This document shows, piece after piece, positions 29,529 through 32,500 of a stretch of 32,500 nt of DNA. The translations under genes and the position numbers were made by a program. The notes below the pieces were generated by a model, which searched no databases, had not been told where the DNA came from, and saw nothing but the letters and a program-made list of their open reading frames with translations. Source of the DNA: Prorocentrum cordatum (Eukaryota > Sar > Dinophyceae > Prorocentrales > Prorocentraceae); contig CAUYUJ010011237.1 of assembly GCA_963575745.1 (NCBI GenBank), positions 86,577 through 119,076 on the forward strand. Reading direction: 5' to 3'. Numbering within the stretch: the first letter of the stretch is position 1; each line of letters begins with the position of its first letter.

Positions 29529-32500
29529 CTGGCCTCTTGGCGCCGCGCGGCGCCGCCGCTGCCAGGATGCTGGCAGCGAGATGGCAGGCGCCCGGGGGGT
29601 ACGCGCCGGCCAACGTGGTCTTCCACTGAAGCTTGAGCCCTCCCGTGGACGCACGGACACGTACCTTCCCAGACAAGTGCTCGTGCCTGTGGCCCCCTTC
29701 GCAGAGCAGGCCGATGTCGTGCAGGGCCCCCAGACTTGAGACGATAGTGGTGGGCTTCTTGTAAGGCGCGCCGAACCGGCAGCAGTGGTAGGTAGCCCAG
29801 GAGCGCGAGTGCTGGTCCAAGAACTTCCGGAGTGGGGCCCATCGGAAGAGGCCCGAGGACTGAGGGTTCTCAAGAGACCAGTGGATCCCGTAGCGGCTGC
29901 AGACCTCCAAGAGACGCACTGTGACGTGAGCACACCGTCGGGCCGCCCTGATGGCGGAGACCTCGCGAGCCCCTCGCCGAGAGATGGACCACGGGGTGCA
30001 CGGGGTGCCGAAGTGGACGAACCAGACGGCCCGGGAGGTGATCCAGGAGCGCACCTGAGACTCGACCTTCGGGTTGAGGAGGTCGCACCAGGGCCCGTGC
30101 TTGATGTCCATGGGGGCCGCGACGACGAGGCCCGCCTGGGCCAGGGCACCGGTCCAGCGCCCGCAGCCCGAGAAGACCTCCAAGGCAGCCCGGGGTCGCG
30201 GAGCCCGCGCAGCGGTCGGCGTAGTGAACGCAGACGTAGCAGGAGGCCGAGGAGACAGACCGTGATCTGACGTTTCATCCACTCGAATTGGCTGCATCCT
30301 GGGCCCACACCGGCCCCAGCGGCCGGCCGAGCCACGACAGGGCGGCGGCCGGCGGCGGGCGGAGCCCGCGCCTGCGAAAGCGTGGCCGCCACGCGGCCGC
30401 CTCGGCCAAACCACCGAGGGCGCCGAGAGGCCCGGCGGGGGCGCGAGCCAGGCGGGCTTGCGCGGCCCCTGCCGGCCTCGCCGAAGGAGCACGTCACGCG
30501 GGGGGGCCGGCACGCGCCTGGGGTGCCTCGGCGGGCCGTCGCGGGGGAGCGGCCGAGGGGTGTGACGGCAGAGGTCTGAATCCTCCCCCCCTCGTCGGCA
30601 CGCTGGGTCCCCCGCGACGGCGGGCGGCGCCAAGGCGCCGGCAGCCCGAGCGGGGCCCGCAGCGCCAGCAGTCTGTCCCAGGGGCGGCGGCGGGGGCGGG
30701 GCCGCACCAGGCCGTCCCGCAACCCCAGCGGCGCCGGCGCCAGGTCCCACGCGACGCTGCCCAGGGCGGTACAACCCCTGCAGGGCCTTGCGCGAACCAC
30801 CATCGCTGACGTTCCTCCCTGTGTCGAGGTATCGGCGCCGCCAGCGGATGCCGGTGGCCACCTGGATGGCGGCACTGCGCCTGCACACGGAGCCGAGGCC
30901 GACGTCGACGGCGCGGCCCTTCTCGGTCGAGAGCACCTCGGCCATGTTGTCCCCGAGGCTGAGGACGCGGCGCCCGTGGCACTCGAGGCTCCTGGAGGCG
31001 TGCCGAAGCCCCGCGAGGGCGATCCGGGCCTCCAGGATATGGATGGGCGCCCGCGTCCTCCATGCACCCTCCACGACCAGCGACCAGGCTTCTGGGGCGA
31101 CGAGCTCGTCGGGGATGTCCTCGAAGGTCGCGCGCCGCGGTGCCTGTGCAACCCGAGCCCGCACGGTGCCGTGGGGGCGCTCGTCGGCCCTCCTCGGCGG
31201 CGGGGCCCAGGTCGCGATGCCGCAGCTGGGGTCCCCCTCACCGAGCACCCCTCCAGCGCCAGGAAGCCAGCCGGGCGTGTAGGTGTCGTCCTCCAGGGCC
31301 TCGGGCCGCTTCTCGTCGGGCGTGAAGCGCCAGCGCTCCCGAAGGCGCGCGAGTCGGCGCACCGCCTCGGGGTCGCAGCGCCGGCGGTGTAGGGCGTAGC
31401 CCGCCTCGGAGGAGTCGGAGCCCGCCTCGGAGGAGTCGGAGCAGAGCACGATGTCCGACACGGGCGCGGCGAGGTCGACGACCGCCTGGAAGATGAGCCC
31501 TCGGAAGACGCGGACCTCCTGTCGAGCGGGACTCGGTAGAGGGGAAGGCGGCCCGAGCCGGCACTCGTCCACGTACCTGTAGAGGTGGCGGAAGATGGAC
31601 ATGGCCGGCCGCAGGAGGAGGCAGTGCTGGATGAAGTGTCCGAGGACGACCCGCACCTGCCACGCGGCACGGGGCACGCCCGGGCGCTCCAGCTCCAGGC
31701 AGGCGAGGTAGAGCCGCCAGGCCCGCTCGTCGGAATGACGCAGAGTCCGACGGACGCCATCATACTCCACGCCCACCATACCGAACTCGAGGGACGGCTC
31801 GCAGACCTCGTGGTACACGATGCCCCGGCGGTCGAGCTCCTCCATGACACTGGCCAGGCCCGCCGCGGCATCGGCGGCGGAGAGACCCAGGATCCCCACG
31901 TTGTCGACGTAGACGGAGCCGGCGGGCCTGCCAGGGGCCGCCGGGCGCGGCGGCTGACGGTCCAAGACGAGGCTCGCAGGCCCGCCCGCGAGCGCGTGAC
32001 CCACCCACGAAGTGACCGAGGAGTGAACGACCCAAAGGGCCCAGCTCCAGCCCATGGCGACGCCACGGAAGGCGGGGAACACCACGTCGTCGGCGCCGAC
32101 GGGGATGAGGCGGCCGTCCTCCCAGACGTGCGTCGCCCCGTACACCGACGCGGGCTCGGGGTAGTCCATGCCGAAGTCCTCGGCGAGGGCGTCCGAGCAG
32201 AACTGGTAGAAGCTGTCGGCCAGGTCGAGCGAGGCACCGTAGATGGCGGGCGCCGAGGTCGCGTCGGGGGCTCCCAGGGCAGCGTCCGACCAGTCCTGCT
32301 CCGCCAGCGCGGCCGGGGTCCCGAGGGCAGCGTGCGGTGGGCTCCAGTGGGTCCGGTTCGTCTCGCGGGCGTCGACCACGAGCCTGATGAACCCCCCCTT
32401 CTTCTCGACGAAGAAGCAGCCCACGCGAGCACGAATGCGCCGACGGTAGCCGACAAGGCCTCGTTCCGCCAGGCGGCGGACAAACCTGACCCGCGCGTCG
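29260..32500 (-). CDS. Reverse transcriptase-RNase H-cytosine methyltransferase polyprotein, 5' partial
   Basis: Open from the window edge to the stop at 29260, at least 1,079 codons; the start lies outside. RT: RVGCFFVEKK and IRLVVDARETN, motif A SLDLADSFYQF, GVAMGWSWAL, and motif C YVDN at 31911-31900 (Asn in place of the second Asp of YxDD). RNase H (about 31464-30790): first Asp in CSDSSEAG, Glu in ILEARIAL, Asp in LSLGDNMAEV, last Asp in GRNVSDGGSR. A 190-residue Pro/Arg/Gly linker follows. Methyltransferase-like domain (about 30190-29560): motif I LEVFSGCGRWTGAL, a PMDI acidic strand, motif IV HFGTPCTPWS with the catalytic-type Pro-Cys, motif VI-like SLENPQSSGLF, and a basic block FGAPYKKPTTI. 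PC plus EN fits C5-cytosine rather than adenine enzymes; adenine enzymes would have a DPPY-type motif. A basic tail overlaps the recombinase ORF. A 21-bp tandem duplication lies inside the RNase H site. Confidence 0.9.
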   Translation of the reverse strand, partial: DARVRFVRRLAERGLVGYRRRIRARVGCFFVEKKGGFIRLVVDARETNRTHWSPPHAALGTPAALAEQDWSDAALGAPDATSAPAIYGASLDLADSFYQFCSDALAEDFGMDYPEPASVYGATHVWEDGRLIPVGADDVVFPAFRGVAMGWSWALWVVHSSVTSWVGHALAGGPASLVLDRQPPRPAAPGRPAGSVYVDNVGILGLSAADAAAGLASVMEELDRRGIVYHEVCEPSLEFGMVGVEYDGVRRTLRHSDERAWRLYLACLELERPGVPRAAWQVRVVLGHFIQHCLLLRPAMSIFRHLYRYVDECRLGPPSPLPSPARQEVRVFRGLIFQAVVDLAAPVSDIVLCSDSSEAGSDSSEAGYALHRRRCDPEAVRRLARLRERWRFTPDEKRPEALEDDTYTPGWLPGAGGVLGEGDPSCGIATWAPPPRRADERPHGTVRARVAQAPRRATFEDIPDELVAPEAWSLVVEGAWRTRAPIHILEARIALAGLRHASRSLECHGRRVLSLGDNMAEVLSTEKGRAVDVGLGSVCRRSAAIQVATGIRWRRRYLDTGRNVSDGGSRKALQGLYRPGQRRVGPGAGAAGVAGRPGAAPPPPPPLGQTAGAAGPARAAGALAPPAVAGDPACRRGGEDSDLCRHTPRPLPRDGPPRHPRRVPAPPRDVLLRRGRQGPRKPAWLAPPPGLSAPSVVWPRRPRGGHAFAGAGSARRRPPPCRGSAGRWGRCGPRMQPIRVDETSDHGLSPRPPATSAFTTPTAARAPRPRAALEVFSGCGRWTGALAQAGLVVAAPMDIKHGPWCDLLNPKVESQVRSWITSRAVWFVHFGTPCTPWSISRRGAREVSAIRAARRCAHVTVRLLEVCSRYGIHWSLENPQSSGLFRWAPLRKFLDQHSRSWATYHCCRFGAPYKKPTTIVSSLGALHDIGLLCEGGHRHEHLSGKVRVRASTGGLKLQWKTTLAGAYPPGACHLAASILAAAAPRGAKRPDGAPLLEERWQADLCRAAGCDFGPRALPCPTCPSRWAPLWRSDAGQWGGVWGPPRPPAGGGSVRGPRASAPTPRRCRCRAAASRPARAR
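31399..31440 (-). repeat. Perfect 21-bp tandem duplication in the RNase H region
   Basis: 31399-31419 and 31420-31440 are identical, so the protein reads SDSSEAG twice. The frame is preserved. Confidence 0.97.

Larger units (their letters stand above)
27580..32500 (-). mobile_element. Tyrosine-recombinase retrotransposon, Ngaro/PAT-like, 3' part
   Basis: On the minus strand the order is RT, RNase H, C5-methyltransferase-like domain, tyrosine recombinase, then repeat B1 (28199-27970), a 159-bp spacer (27969-27811) and repeat B2 (27810-27580). RT-RH followed by a recombinase and a B1-A2-B2 end is the plan known for Ngaro-type elements. DIRS-type elements instead have inverted termini. DIRS and PAT elements carry an adenine-type methyltransferase, so a C5-type domain would be unusual. 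The 5' end, any gag ORF and the predicted A1 repeat lie beyond 32500. Confidence 0.8.

Noticed and set aside
29530-32483. Very long open frame (about 1,400 codons) running the full length of the element on the minus strand
   Set aside because: Only its last ~417 codons (the recombinase) show family motifs. The upstream part is an Arg/Pro/Ser-rich shadow of the RT-MTase frame caused by high GC.

Overview
The window looks like a piece of a large, GC-rich, repeat-laden nuclear genome of a protist, most likely a dinoflagellate. Three things suggest this. The tyrosine-recombinase retroelement at the right end has a YVDN-type reverse transcriptase and a fused cytosine-methyltransferase-like domain. 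An RNase H-like ORF at 5.9-6.6 kb resembles decayed dinoflagellate retroelements. There is also a great abundance of trinucleotide, pentanucleotide and satellite repeats. The species cannot be fixed from the sequence; the high GC and the degenerate CCAAGAGG-type minisatellite recall Prorocentrum-like genomes, but that is a guess. There is no bacterial-style operon, and I recognise no tRNA, rRNA or CRISPR array.

Layout. 1-2.2 kb: two oppositely oriented (ATC)n and (GAT)n tracts. 2.2-3.2 kb: a possible minus-strand membrane-protein gene in shifting frames, containing a 54-bp inverted repeat. 3.3-5.45 kb: GAT, purine and CTC/GGA tracts, then an ~84-bp tandem repeat. 5.5-7.2 kb: a remnant RNase H-like ORF on the plus strand. 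7.4-14.3 kb: a GC-rich block with coding-like but frame-broken minus-strand stretches, peppered with an oriented 12-mer, CCGCAACTGCGG. 14.3-15.1 kb: TAGCA/TTAGC pentanucleotide satellite. 15.4-15.6 kb: a 40-bp-arm hairpin. 16.6-18.2 kb: small tandem repeats and a second copy of the compound repeat seen at 4.3-5.4 kb. 18.35-22.73 kb: a ~90-bp satellite with a 526-bp higher-order repeat. 22.85-25.0 kb: a different 64-bp satellite with an 844-bp higher-order repeat. 25.1-27.6 kb: microsatellites and a degenerate minisatellite.

27.58-32.5 kb: the 3' part of a minus-strand tyrosine-recombinase retrotransposon, cut by the window end. One ORF carries reverse transcriptase, RNase H and a C5-cytosine-methyltransferase-like domain. 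A second ORF, overlapping by about 270 bp in the +1 frame, encodes a tyrosine recombinase with all expected catalytic residues. Downstream lie two near-identical ~230-bp direct repeats separated by 159 bp, as expected for the B1-A2-B2 end of split-direct-repeat (Ngaro/PAT-like) elements. RT and RNase H would make the DNA copy, the recombinase would integrate it, and the methyltransferase might modify element or host DNA. This element is the most interesting object in the window.
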